From Desulfobacterales bacterium (GTDB lineage Bacteria; Desulfobacterota; Desulfobacteria; Desulfobacterales; JAEINQ01): a DNA stretch of 59,403 nt. Below, piece by piece: positions 26,111-34,297 of this stretch (within the stretch, counting starts at the first letter, position 1; every line of letters begins with the position of its first letter). Both the position numbers and the translations under genes were made by a program. The notes beneath the pieces are model-generated. The model did no database searches. It was not told the origin of the DNA and saw only the letters and a program-made list of their open reading frames with translations. The stretch is from the NCBI GenBank assembly GCA_016342285.1, contig JAEINQ010000044.1:1-59403 (forward strand), written 5' to 3'.

Positions 26111-28066
26111 ATGATCCGCAGGAGCATTGACCGGGTTAACACCTGGGTGGGCCATTGTGTGGCCTGGACCACCGCCCTGGTGGTGGTGGTGGTCTTCGTT
26201 GACGTGGTGCTGCGCTACGCCTTCAACACCAGTTCCGTGTTCACCCAGGAGCTGGAGTGGCACCTGTTCGCCTTCATTTTCCTCATGGGCGCCGGTTACA
26301 CCTTGCTCAAAGACGGTCACGTGCGGGTGGACATCATTTACCAGCGGGTGACCCCCCGGTCCCAGGCCTGGATCAATCTTGCCGGGGTGTTAATCTTTCT
26401 CAACCCGGGATGCCTTCTGATCATCGCCACCTCCCTGAAATTCGTCTACCATTCCTGGGCGGTGATGGAGGGCTCGGCCGACCCGGGCGGCATCCCTTAT
26501 CGCTGGGTAATCAAAGCCTGCGTACCGGTCGGCTTCACGCTGATCAACCTTCAGGGCGTTTCCCTGGGGCTTTCGAGCCTGCTGACCATTTTCACCGGAG
26601 ATTCGTCCGGAAAAACCAGGGCCCCGGCATCCGGCCGGTGGATTCTGGCCTTATTGATCTATCTGGCCCTGCTGGCCGTGCCCCTGGTGTTGGGCTTTGC
26701 CACGGATCTGTCCCCCAGCCTGGATCTGCCCGGCTGGTTCAAGGATTACCTGCCCGGATGGATGTTTCTGGCGTTGACCATTTTGCTCATGGCCGGGTTC
26801 CCGGTCACCTTTACCCTCATGGGAACGGCCCTGGCCTGCGGTCTGATCGGTTTTGGCTGGAACTTTTTCAACCTCCTCCCCCTGCGGATTTGGGGAGTGA
26901 TGACCAACGTCACCTTGCTGGCCGTGCCGCTTTTTGTCTTCATGGGGGTAATGCTGGAGCGATCCGGTCTGGCCGAGGAGCTTCTCGACACCATGGGCCT
27001 TGCCTTCGGCCGAATGCGGGGTGGTCTGGCCATTTCGGTGGTGCTCGTGGGGGCACTGCTGGGCGCGTCCACCGGTATTGTCGGGGCTACCGTGGTGACC
27101 ATGGGGCTTCTGGCCGTGCCGACCATGCTCAAGCGGGGATACAACAAGTCCCTGGCCACGGGAACGGTGAGTGCCGCCGGCACGTTGGGCCAGATCATTC
27201 CGCCCAGCATCGTGCTGGTGCTCATCGGCGATATTGTCGGTGTTCCCGTGGGCGACCTGTTTATGGGCGCGGTTTTCCCCGGGTTGGTTCTGGTGGGGTT
27301 GTACATTATATACATCATCATCGCCACGTTGATTTGGCCCGAATGGGCGCCACCCATTCCCAAGGAAGAACTGGCCGCCCTGACGCCGAAGATTTTGTTC
27401 CACAAATTCACCCGGGCGCTCTTCCCGCCGCTCTTTCTCATGGTGGCCGTACTCGGGTCCATTTTTGCCGGTATCGCCTCGCCTACGGAAGCGGCGGCCG
27501 TGGGGGCGGTGGGCGCCACGATTCTTACGGTGGCCAACAGAAAGTTTACTTTTCAGATTCTGCGGGAAGTGATGCGCACCACCACCCAGCTCACCTGCAT
27601 GGTCTTCATCATTTTGGTGGGCGCGGCTGCCTTTGGCCTGGTCTTTAGAGGCATGGGCGGAGATGAACTGGTGCGCCACTTTCTCGGCGGTATCGCGGAG
27701 CATCATGGCAAGTGGTTCGTTCTGGCCATTGTCATGGGCCTGATTTTCATCATCGGCTTTTTTCTCGATTTCATTGAAATCACCTTTATTCACGTGCCGG
27801 TGCTGGCGCCCATCATGATCGAGTTCGGTTTCGACCCGGTCTGGTTCTGCATCCTGATCGCCGTCAACCTTCAGACCTCTTTTATGACGCCGCCTTTCGG
27901 CTTTTCGCTCTTTTATCTCAAGGCCGTGACACCACCGGAGATCAAGACCGGACACATATATAAGGGGATCATCCCTTTTGTCTTTTTTCAGTTGATCGGG
28001 CTTCTCATTGTGATCTTTTTCCCTGAACTGGTCACCTGGCTGCCCAAGGTCGTTTTCGGAAGCTGA
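26111..28066 (+). CDS. TRAP transporter fused permease (DctQM)
   Basis: This protein of about 651 residues joins the small and large TRAP membrane subunits. Residues 1-180 have the DctQ four-helix pattern, including LLKDGHVRVDIIYQRVTPR (family HV.vD). A spacer helix (about 185-215) leads to DctM: LLAVPLFVFMGVMLERSG, GASTGIVGATVVTMGLLAVPTML, ATGTVSAAGTLGQIIPPSI, FFLDFIEITFIHVPVLAPI and FMTPPFGFSLFY. With the next gene it makes a Na+-coupled organic-acid uptake system. The start is uncertain: ATG 26111 is my choice, TTG 26099 has AGGG eight bases upstream, and TTG 26075 extends further. Confidence 0.9.
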   Translation: MIRRSIDRVNTWVGHCVAWTTALVVVVVFVDVVLRYAFNTSSVFTQELEWHLFAFIFLMGAGYTLLKDGHVRVDIIYQRVTPRSQAWINLAGVLIFLNPGCLLIIATSLKFVYHSWAVMEGSADPGGIPYRWVIKACVPVGFTLINLQGVSLGLSSLLTIFTGDSSGKTRAPASGRWILALLIYLALLAVPLVLGFATDLSPSLDLPGWFKDYLPGWMFLALTILLMAGFPVTFTLMGTALACGLIGFGWNFFNLLPLRIWGVMTNVTLLAVPLFVFMGVMLERSGLAEELLDTMGLAFGRMRGGLAISVVLVGALLGASTGIVGATVVTMGLLAVPTMLKRGYNKSLATGTVSAAGTLGQIIPPSIVLVLIGDIVGVPVGDLFMGAVFPGLVLVGLYIIYIIIATLIWPEWAPPIPKEELAALTPKILFHKFTRALFPPLFLMVAVLGSIFAGIASPTEAAAVGAVGATILTVANRKFTFQILREVMRTTTQLTCMVFIILVGAAAFGLVFRGMGGDELVRHFLGGIAEHHGKWFVLAIVMGLIFIIGFFLDFIEITFIHVPVLAPIMIEFGFDPVWFCILIAVNLQTSFMTPPFGFSLFYLKAVTPPEIKTGHIYKGIIPFVFFQLIGLLIVIFFPELVTWLPKVVFGS

Positions 28067-28224
28067 CGGATTCGTTGGCGGCCGGGCCTTTCTCGATGGT
28101 ATAGGGCATGGGTTTTTTTTGACGAACACTGTTTTAGGCGTACCAATGGAGCAGACATTCCATGGGGTGTCAGCGGATTTCAGACCTTCCGGAAACCTTC
28201 AACACATGAAAGGAGCGAGGCGGT

Positions 28225-29403
28225 ATGGAAAGACGCGATTTTCTAAAAAAGGCAGGGGTTGCGGCACTGACGGCGACGGGAACGGCTGCGCTGGTCGGAT
28301 GCGGCGAGAAAGGGGATTCCAAGGAAGTTGAATCGCTCAAAAAGCAACTGGCGGACTGTACGAAAAAAGCGCCGGCACCGGTTGCCAAACCAAAGACCTA
28401 CCAGTGGAAGATGGTGACCACTTGGCCGCCCAACCTGCCTGTGCTTCAGACCGGTGCGGTTCGGTTTGCCAAGCGGGTGGAAGAAGCCTCGGGCGGCCGG
28501 CTCAAGATCCAGGTCTTTGCCGGCGGCGAACTGGTTCCGCCCCTGGGCGTTTTCGACGCGGTCTCCGACGGCACCGTGGAATGCGGCTCCGGAGCCGCCT
28601 ACTACTGGGCCGGCAAAGTGCCCGCGGCCCAGTGGTTTGCAGCGGTGCCCTTCGGTTTCAATGCCCAGGGGATCAACGCCTGGTTTTACAGCGGCGGTGG
28701 TCTTGAATTGTGGGAAGAGGTCTATGCCCCCTTCAACGTCATCCCCCGTCCCCAGGGCAACACCGGCGTTCAGATGGGTGGCTGGTTCCGCAAGGAGATG
28801 AATACCATCGATGATTATAAGGGCCTCAAGATGCGCATCCCCGGTCTCGGGGGCAAGGTCATCGGCAAGGCCGGCGGCACGGTGGTGCTTCTGCCCGGCG
28901 GCGAAATTTTTACCTCCCTGGAACGGGGTGTCCTGGATGCCACCGAATGGGTCGGCCCCATGCACGACCTGAGAATGGGCTTTTACAAGGCAGCCAAGTA
29001 CTACTACTATCCGGGATGGCATGAGCCGGGCACCTGCCTGGAGGTCATGTTCAACAAGCAAGCCTATGAGTCACTGCCCAAGGAACTCCAGGTGATTCTT
29101 GATGCCGTGGCCATGGAGACCAATCTGTGGAGTCTGTCCGAGTTCGAAGCCGGCAACGGTGCCGCACTCCAGACGTTGATTACCGAGCACAATGTCAACC
29201 TGGTCCGGTTTCCCGATGCCCTTTTGTCCGATCTTCGCAAGATGGCCGACGAGGTGCTGGAGGAAGAGGCCGACAAGGATACCGCTTCAAGAAAGGTCCA
29301 TGAGGCCTTCAAGAAATTCAAGGCCCAGGTCGGTGTCTGGGGAAGCGTCTCGGAAAATGCCTACTACAATGTGATTGCCGACAAATACAAACTCAAGATG
29401 TAA
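28225..29403 (+). CDS. TRAP substrate-binding protein, Tat-exported lipoprotein (TakP-like DctP)
   Basis: The 392-residue protein starts with a twin-arginine signal (MERRDFLKKAGVAAL) that ends in a lipobox (ALVGC, Cys near 30). It should therefore be folded in the cytosol, exported by Tat and lipid-anchored. A short helical spacer (KEVESLKKQLADC) leads to a DctP domain of the TakP/alpha-keto-acid type: TTWPPNLPVLQTGAVRFAKRVEE, WFYSGGGLELWEEVY, the GLKMRIPGLGGKV segment and DATEWVGPMHDLRMG. In TakP such segments bind keto acids with a sodium ion; the ligand here is inferred. AAGGAGCGAGGCGG precedes the ATG. It is downstream of the fused permease, followed by a strong terminator. Confidence 0.9.
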   Translation: MERRDFLKKAGVAALTATGTAALVGCGEKGDSKEVESLKKQLADCTKKAPAPVAKPKTYQWKMVTTWPPNLPVLQTGAVRFAKRVEEASGGRLKIQVFAGGELVPPLGVFDAVSDGTVECGSGAAYYWAGKVPAAQWFAAVPFGFNAQGINAWFYSGGGLELWEEVYAPFNVIPRPQGNTGVQMGGWFRKEMNTIDDYKGLKMRIPGLGGKVIGKAGGTVVLLPGGEIFTSLERGVLDATEWVGPMHDLRMGFYKAAKYYYYPGWHEPGTCLEVMFNKQAYESLPKELQVILDAVAMETNLWSLSEFEAGNGAALQTLITEHNVNLVRFPDALLSDLRKMADEVLEEEADKDTASRKVHEAFKKFKAQVGVWGSVSENAYYNVIADKYKLKM

Positions 29404-29445
29404 CACCGGCAAGGGCTTAACCGGCCTGTGCCCTTAACGCAATAC

Positions 29446-29477
29446 AAAGCCCCCGTGATTCGTCACGGGGGCTTTTT
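29446..29477 (+). terminator. rho-independent terminator of the TRAP operon
   Basis: A perfect 13-bp stem (29446-29458 and 29463-29475) with TTCG loop ends in a T-run. The opposite strand also has an A-run, so it may serve both directions. Confidence 0.88.
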
Positions 29478-29555
29478 CGTACGTATATCAGGGGTTGTCA
29501 TATTTCCCGACCACCGGTATGGAAACGGTTTTCTGACAAACGTGCCTGTATATCA

Positions 29556-30731
29556 TCAAGCGTCGTCCCGGGAGGGCACGGGCACGTTGGCCACCGGGGC
29601 GGTACGGATCTGCTGTACGGCGATCAGTGAGACCATGGCCATCAGGGCTCCGCCGATAAAGGGAATACGATAGTCCACCATCCAGAGCAGGCCGCCGATG
29701 GCCGGCAACACCACGGCGGCGATATGATTGATGGTAAACCCCACGGCCATGCTGGGGGCGATATCCTGGGGATCACCAATTTTCTGAAAATAGGTCCCGA
29801 CGGCCATGGAAAAGTTGAAAAAAACGTGGTCCAGGATGTAGAGCAGGGCGGCAACAAGGCGCGATTCCACCATGGCATAGGCCAGAAAAACAGCCATAAG
29901 ACAGGTGTATTCGAGGCTGAGCACTTTTCGTTCCCCGAAACGGACGATCCATCGGCCGATCATGGGGCTGAGAAAATAGTTGACGCCATTGTTGATGACA
30001 AACAGAATGGTCACTTCCTGAACGGAATATTGGAATTTTTTAACCAGAAGAAAAACCGCGAAGGCCATAAAGATCTGGCGGCGGGCGCCGGCCATAAAGG
30101 TGAGAAAATAATAGAGCCAGTATCGCTTTTTCAGAATCATCCGTTTGTGCTGGGGAACCAGGTGTCGGTCCGTGGGGTCCTGGGTCAGGGCCCAGAGGCC
30201 GGCCAGGGCGATGGCACTGCCGAAAATCAAATAGGTATGGGAAAAAGAGAGCCGCGGCTGTGCCAGGTAGATGAGGATGCCAACCCCAATGTTAGCGGCC
30301 GCTCCCAGGCTTCTCAGCCTTCCGAACACGCGGGGCGACGTCTGTTGGTCAAAATATTGCAGGGTCAGCGACTGGTTGGTGGTTTCGAAATAGTGAAAGC
30401 CGAAGCTCATGAGGACCGTGGTTGCCATCAGGCCGGCATAGGAAGGAAAAAGACCGGTGACGGCCACGCCTGCACCCAGGGTCACAATGGAAAGGGCTGA
30501 AAGGCGGTGCTCCCGAACCAGCAGCAGGACGTAGATCACCAGCAGGGTCATGAAGCCGGGGATTTCCCGGACCGATTGGATGATACCGATATGGTTGCCG
30601 TCCAACCCGACGGCCTCGACGGCAAAATTGTTGAATAAGGTTAGCCAGACCTGAAGGCCTGCCGTAGCGGAGATGGTCAGAACCATCAGGTAGCGGAACA
30701 TGGATGCATTGGCGCTGTTTTTAGTGGTCAA
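29556..30731 (-). CDS. MFS transporter
   Basis: The 391-residue polytopic protein has about 12 hydrophobic helices. Charged loops in the middle (DPTDRHLVPQHKRMILKKRYW) and the N-terminal half with QSVREIPGFMTLLV and GFHYFETTNQSLTLQYF give it the MFS character, but a standard motif A is weak. No substrate can be assigned. The frame begins at a TTG (30731) without a clear ribosome site; ATG 30701 (MFRYLMVLT) is the next in-frame start. It converges on the TRAP operon. Confidence 0.8.
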   Translation of the reverse strand: MTTKNSANASMFRYLMVLTISATAGLQVWLTLFNNFAVEAVGLDGNHIGIIQSVREIPGFMTLLVIYVLLLVREHRLSALSIVTLGAGVAVTGLFPSYAGLMATTVLMSFGFHYFETTNQSLTLQYFDQQTSPRVFGRLRSLGAAANIGVGILIYLAQPRLSFSHTYLIFGSAIALAGLWALTQDPTDRHLVPQHKRMILKKRYWLYYFLTFMAGARRQIFMAFAVFLLVKKFQYSVQEVTILFVINNGVNYFLSPMIGRWIVRFGERKVLSLEYTCLMAVFLAYAMVESRLVAALLYILDHVFFNFSMAVGTYFQKIGDPQDIAPSMAVGFTINHIAAVVLPAIGGLLWMVDYRIPFIGGALMAMVSLIAVQQIRTAPVANVPVPSRDDA

Positions 30732-30802
30732 AGGGGTGCCTGTTCAAATCTGTAAACTGGTGAATGTTTAGTTTTTAAGGATGGTTGTGATGGTGTTCCA
30801 AG

Positions 30803-30851
30803 TGGTCGGTTTGGGCCGGTTCAAAAACTTGAACCGGCCGAAAGCTGACCA
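30803..30851. other. long inverted repeat upstream of the MFS gene
   Basis: An 11-bp perfect stem (GGCCGGTTCAA at 30814-30824 with 30829-30839, loop AAAC) is extended by a further imperfect arm (TGGTCGGTTT near 30803, AAAGCTGACCA ending 30851). It sits about 75-120 bases before the MFS start. Nothing else is recognisable in 30732-31013. Confidence 0.5.
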
Positions 30852-31040
30852 ACCTGCTGAAATACAATGCTTTATGTGACTTTCAACCACAGTCGGTTTA
30901 AATTTGTGAACCAATAGACCTTAAAAGGAGACAGTTCCGTGGGGGGTCGGGTACTTGCCTGTTTTTTCTTTTCTCCATAACCAATTGATTTAATGCTTTA
31001 ATTCAGTTTGTTTCAGAACCAATGAAAAGTTCTGGCTTTT

Positions 31041-31056
31041 TGGCAAGCGAATTGCA
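31041..31056 (+). promoter_or_regulatory. sigma-54-type promoter
   Basis: TGGCAAG-CGAA-TTGCA matches the sigma-54 consensus TGGCACG-N4-TTGCW at all but one position, with exact -24/-12 spacing. An inverted repeat AGAAC (31015-31019) and GTTCT (31029-31033) lies directly upstream. Predicted start near 31067. Confidence 0.5.
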
Positions 31057-31066
31057 ATACCCGTTG

Positions 31067-31138
31067 TCAAGCCTGATAATTTCTCATCTGTTCTCCTCCT
31101 AAACGGCTAATCGGAATGGTCCGATTGGCCGTTTTCTT
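31067..31138 (+). ncRNA. candidate sigma-54-driven small RNA
   Basis: From the predicted start at 31067 to the T-rich end near 31138, about 72 bases contain no open frame. A pyrimidine run TTCTCCTCCT (31091-31100) complements Shine-Dalgarno sequences. A hairpin follows (31101-31115 with 31120-31134, one G-U pair, loop ATGG) and then TTTTCTTTT, a plausible intrinsic terminator. No protein gene is served by this promoter. Confidence 0.4.
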
Positions 31139-31340
31139 TTGTGCGACGTACCCCGGTCCATCGGAAACAGCGATTGTCCATCCGCGAAGGTTTTTTTCGC
31201 GGATAGACACATACAGGAGTTTCCAATACCGACATTGCCGCTAAAGTGCAATATCGCTGTCGTGGACCTCGGCTTCCCGGTCCTGGCCGTGCCACCCGCT
31301 ATCCCCGCTTCCGTTTGAAACCGTGTATCATTGGAAAAAA

Positions 31341-31501
31341 GTAACTGTTCACGGAGCTGAAACGCTCAAGAAGTTCCAATCCCTCGCACGGTAAGCGTTT
31401 ACAGGGTACCGTAGATGCGAGGCGCCGGGCATGCAGGCGTACTAAATCGTTCTTCAAACGCCCGGGAACAAAGCAGATGCGGTGCCCGGTAAACGCTTAC
31501 G
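31341..31501 (-). repeat. four-copy repeat family, copy B (inverted)
   Basis: Read on the minus strand, this segment matches copies C and D over their full length, including GTAAGCGTTTACAGGGTACC, the GGCGCCTCGCATCTAC segment and the end CGTGAACAGTTAC. It lies in the large non-coding gap, with a separate small hairpin at 31181-31203 to its left. No gene lies in 31139-31685 otherwise. Confidence 0.75.
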
Positions 31502-31685
31502 GAAAAAGATTTTCGGGTTGACAGGGACTCAGAAAAATCAGATGGACGAATTGCGCCCAATTTTATGATAAAACCTCTATTAGCTGCTCTGCTGTTCATT
31601 CTGTTCGCTTTTACCATTGGGCAACATCGGCATTTGGATGGCGATTTTCCCCGCTGCCGCGGACGACAAACATAACGGAGGAACC

Positions 31686-33689
31686 ATGAAAGACCTGCTT
31701 TTTGAACCCATTGCCATCAACGGCATGGACGTGAAAAACCGTATCTATCTGCCGGCCATGCATCTCGGCATGTGCAGCGAATTCCAGGTAACGGATCAGA
31801 TTGTTGAATTTTATGCTGAACGGGCCCGGGGTGGGGCCGGCATGATCTGCGTGGGGTTTGCCACCGTGGACGAGCTTTCCGGCAACAGCCTGAACATCGG
31901 TGCCCACTCGGACGATTTCATTCCCGGACTGACCCGCCTGGCCCGGGCCATCCAGGACAACGGCGCCCGGGCCGTGGTACAGCTCAATCACGCCGGGCGG
32001 TACAATTTTTCTTTTTTTCTCGACGGCAAACAGCCGGTGGCCCCTTCTCCCGTCGCTTCGCGAATGACCCGGGAGACGCCCCGGGAACTGACCGAGAAGG
32101 AGATTCAGGGAATCGTCGATGCCTTTGCCCGGGCTGCGGCAAGGGTTCGGAGGGCCGGTTACGATGCCGTGGAGGTGCTCAGCGGCACCGGGTATCTCAT
32201 CAGCGAATTTCTTTCACCCCTGACCAACCAGCGCAGCGATCGCTACGGAGGGTCCCTGGAAAACCGCATGCGGTTCGGCCTCGAGGTGATGCAGGCCATC
32301 CGCAAGGAGACCGGGGACGATTTTCCCCTCATGGTCCGCATGAACGGAAACGATTACATGCCCGGCGGCCAGGGGCGAAAAGAACTGGCCGTCTATGCCC
32401 GGGCGCTGACGGAAACGGCCGGTGTGGACGCCCTGTGCATCAATGTGGGATGGCACGAGGCCCGGGTTCCCCAGATCGTCACCAGTGTTCCCCGTGGGGT
32501 TTTCGCCTATCTGGCCAGAGGCATTCGCGATCAGGTGTCGGTTCCGGTGATTGCCAGCCATCGGATCAACGACCCGGCCACGGCCCGGGAGCTGCTGGCC
32601 GACGGCATGTGCGACATGGTGGCCATGGGCCGCGGCCTCATCGCCGATCCGTTTCTGCCGGAAAAAGCCCGAACCGGACGCGAAAACGAGATTCTCCACT
32701 GCATCGCCTGCGCCCAGGGGTGCTTTGACAACCTTTTTAAGCTCAAGTCGGTGGAGTGCCTATGCAACCCCCGGGCCGGCCATGAACGGGAGACCTGCCT
32801 TGAACCGGCTGCCATCCCCAAAAAAGTGATGGTCATCGGCGGCGGGGCAGCCGGGATGAGCGCGGCCCTGGCCGCCAGCCAGCGGGGGCATGTGGTTATC
32901 CTCTGGGAGGCGTCCGGACGGTTGGGCGGCCAGCTTCACCTGGCCGGATCACCGCCGGGCCGCGAGGAGTTTGCCGAGCTGGCCAAAGATCTGGCCGCAC
33001 AGGTGGCCCTGGCCGGTATTGAGGTGCGTTATGGTCGTCCGGTGGACGAGGCGCTCATCCGGTCGGAAAAGCCGGATGCGGTCATTTTGGCCACAGGTGC
33101 CCGGCCCATGACCCCGCCCATTGCCGGGGTCGAACTGGCCCACGTGGTCCAGGCCTGGGACGTGCTTGCCGGCCGGGTTCATACCGGCCAGCGCGTGGTG
33201 ATCGTCGGCGGTGGGGCCGTGGGAGTGGAAACGGCGCTCTTTCTGGCGGAAAAAGGAACCCTGTCCCCCGAGGCCCTCAAGTTTCTGATGGTCAACCGAG
33301 CTGAAACGCCGGAAGATCTCTACGACATGGCCACCCGCGGGACCAAGGAGATCGTCGTCATCGAGATGATCAACAAGATCGGCAAGGACATCGGCAAATC
33401 GACCCGCTGGGGGATGCTCCAGGACCTGGACCGGGTCGGTGTCCGAACCGGCGTCGAGACGCGGGCCCTGGCCATCACCCCCGAGGGCGTGACCGTGGAA
33501 AAGGGGGGAAACAAGGAGATCATCGCCGCCGACTCCGTGATCCTGGCGGCCGGATCCGTCGCCTGCTGCAATCTGAAAGAGGCCGTCGAGAAGCTGGGGA
33601 TCGACTGCCGTGTGGCCGGAGATGCTTCCCGGGTAGGGCTGGCCTTTGATGCCGTTCACCAAGGGTTTGCGGCAGGGCGGGTGGTTTAG
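31686..33689 (+). CDS. NADH:flavin oxidoreductase / 2,4-dienoyl-CoA reductase-type enzyme
   Basis: This 667-residue Fe-S flavoenzyme has three parts. An old-yellow-enzyme TIM barrel (1-330) binds FMN (NRIYLPAMHLGMC at the start, and GYDAVEVLSGTGYLISEFLSP). A 4Fe-4S loop C-x2-C-x3-C-x11-C (CIACAQGC...C) is at about 340. FAD/NAD(P)-binding domains follow (KKVMVIGGGAAGMSAALAA, then VVIVGGGAVGVETALFLAEKG). This is the layout of 2,4-dienoyl-CoA reductase (FadH), enoate reductase and bile-acid BaiCD enzymes. The exact substrate is unknown; an unsaturated acid or acyl-CoA is expected. ACGGAGGA precedes ATG 31686. Confidence 0.92.
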   Translation: MKDLLFEPIAINGMDVKNRIYLPAMHLGMCSEFQVTDQIVEFYAERARGGAGMICVGFATVDELSGNSLNIGAHSDDFIPGLTRLARAIQDNGARAVVQLNHAGRYNFSFFLDGKQPVAPSPVASRMTRETPRELTEKEIQGIVDAFARAAARVRRAGYDAVEVLSGTGYLISEFLSPLTNQRSDRYGGSLENRMRFGLEVMQAIRKETGDDFPLMVRMNGNDYMPGGQGRKELAVYARALTETAGVDALCINVGWHEARVPQIVTSVPRGVFAYLARGIRDQVSVPVIASHRINDPATARELLADGMCDMVAMGRGLIADPFLPEKARTGRENEILHCIACAQGCFDNLFKLKSVECLCNPRAGHERETCLEPAAIPKKVMVIGGGAAGMSAALAASQRGHVVILWEASGRLGGQLHLAGSPPGREEFAELAKDLAAQVALAGIEVRYGRPVDEALIRSEKPDAVILATGARPMTPPIAGVELAHVVQAWDVLAGRVHTGQRVVIVGGGAVGVETALFLAEKGTLSPEALKFLMVNRAETPEDLYDMATRGTKEIVVIEMINKIGKDIGKSTRWGMLQDLDRVGVRTGVETRALAITPEGVTVEKGGNKEIIAADSVILAAGSVACCNLKEAVEKLGIDCRVAGDASRVGLAFDAVHQGFAAGRVV

Positions 33690-33761
33690 CCGGAAAAAGC
33701 AACCATCCCAAGCGCGGGTTTCACATGGGATTGGAACGATGTCGCAGGCGGTCCATGGGCG

Positions 33762-33923
33762 TTATGCTTTGACGCGTTTGTCCGGTTCGCCTTTCCTGCG
33801 GCGGATCACACTGCCGGAGCCAGACGTGTGAGGACTCCGTTTCGGTCCTGACTTTTCCAGGCGGCTGCTTTCCAGCAGCGCCTGGAGCAGGGCTTCGAGC
33901 CTGATTTTCTTTTCTTCATCCAT
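33762..33923 (-). CDS. 53-residue basic small protein
   Basis: The translation begins MDEEKKIRLEALLQALLES and ends SVIRRRKGEPDKRVKA. An acidic, leucine-rich amphipathic helix is followed by a Ser/Gly/Pro linker and an Arg/Lys-rich tail. Such a mix looks like a real nucleic-acid- or ribosome-binding micro-protein rather than chance, but I recognise no family. No strong Shine-Dalgarno is visible (AAGAGA lies 8-13 bases upstream). A plausible promoter at 34263-34292 and a 330-base leader with several hairpins precede it. Confidence 0.55.
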   Translation of the reverse strand: MDEEKKIRLEALLQALLESSRLEKSGPKRSPHTSGSGSVIRRRKGEPDKRVKA

Positions 33924-34254
33924 GTTCGGTCTCTTAGAGAGGGGTTGGTATCCCGGGGCAACTGGCCTTGCGGGCCAGCGGTGAGGTCTGGTGGCCGACT
34001 CTCCCTGCTATCGGCATAACCGTCCCGGCACTTTACCGTTTTTTGGTACGGCCATCGGGATTTTCGCGATGTCGATGGCTCGTCATTCTCCGTTGCGTTC
34101 AACCTGAACGCCCTTTTGCGGCTTGCCATGAGCCCGAACCTGCCGGGAGACGGCATGATGGTATTGGGCAAACGGATAGCAGCGTTTTGGCATGGCAGCG
34201 GGTAGTCCGGCAAACGACCGGCTGGGGATTGGTTGCTGTAAAGATGGAAGAGAC
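33924..34254 (-). ncRNA. structured 5' leader of the 53-residue protein, or an independent RNA
   Basis: From the predicted start near 34255 the minus-strand RNA has several stems: GCCATCG/CGATGGC (arms near 34051 and 34071), GCGTTCA/TGAACGC (near 34094), CTGGCCTTGCGGGCCAG near 33970, and CCGA...TCGG near 34000. No convincing frame crosses it in either direction. I could not match it to tmRNA, RNase P RNA, SRP RNA, 6S RNA or a riboswitch class. Confidence 0.3.
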
Positions 34255-34262
34255 AGCGTTGC

Positions 34263-34292
34263 TATATAGGCAAAGCTGAAAAATTTTGTCAA
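34263..34292 (-). promoter_or_regulatory. sigma-70-type promoter
   Basis: On the minus strand TTGACA (34287-34292) and TATATA (34263-34268) are 18 bases apart. It begins six bases after the end of the dynamin-like gene and would start the leader of the 53-residue protein near 34255. Confidence 0.5.
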
Positions 34293-34297
34293 TCGGA

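Noticed and set aside
26651..28129. Long open frame (about 490 residues) on the minus strand
   Set aside because: It lies opposite the TRAP permease gene, is rich in His/Gln/Arg with no domain, and is a mirror of the GC-rich coding strand.
31107..31295. 62-residue minus-strand frame
   Set aside because: It covers the hairpin terminator of the candidate small RNA and lacks a ribosome site or domain.
33806..34213. 135-residue minus-strand frame
   Set aside because: It overlaps the better 53-residue frame and has chance-like Arg/Ser/Pro composition.
33968..34279. Plus-strand frame opposite the structured leader
   Set aside because: It needs a TTG start, has no ribosome site and no recognisable motif; the region fits an RNA better.
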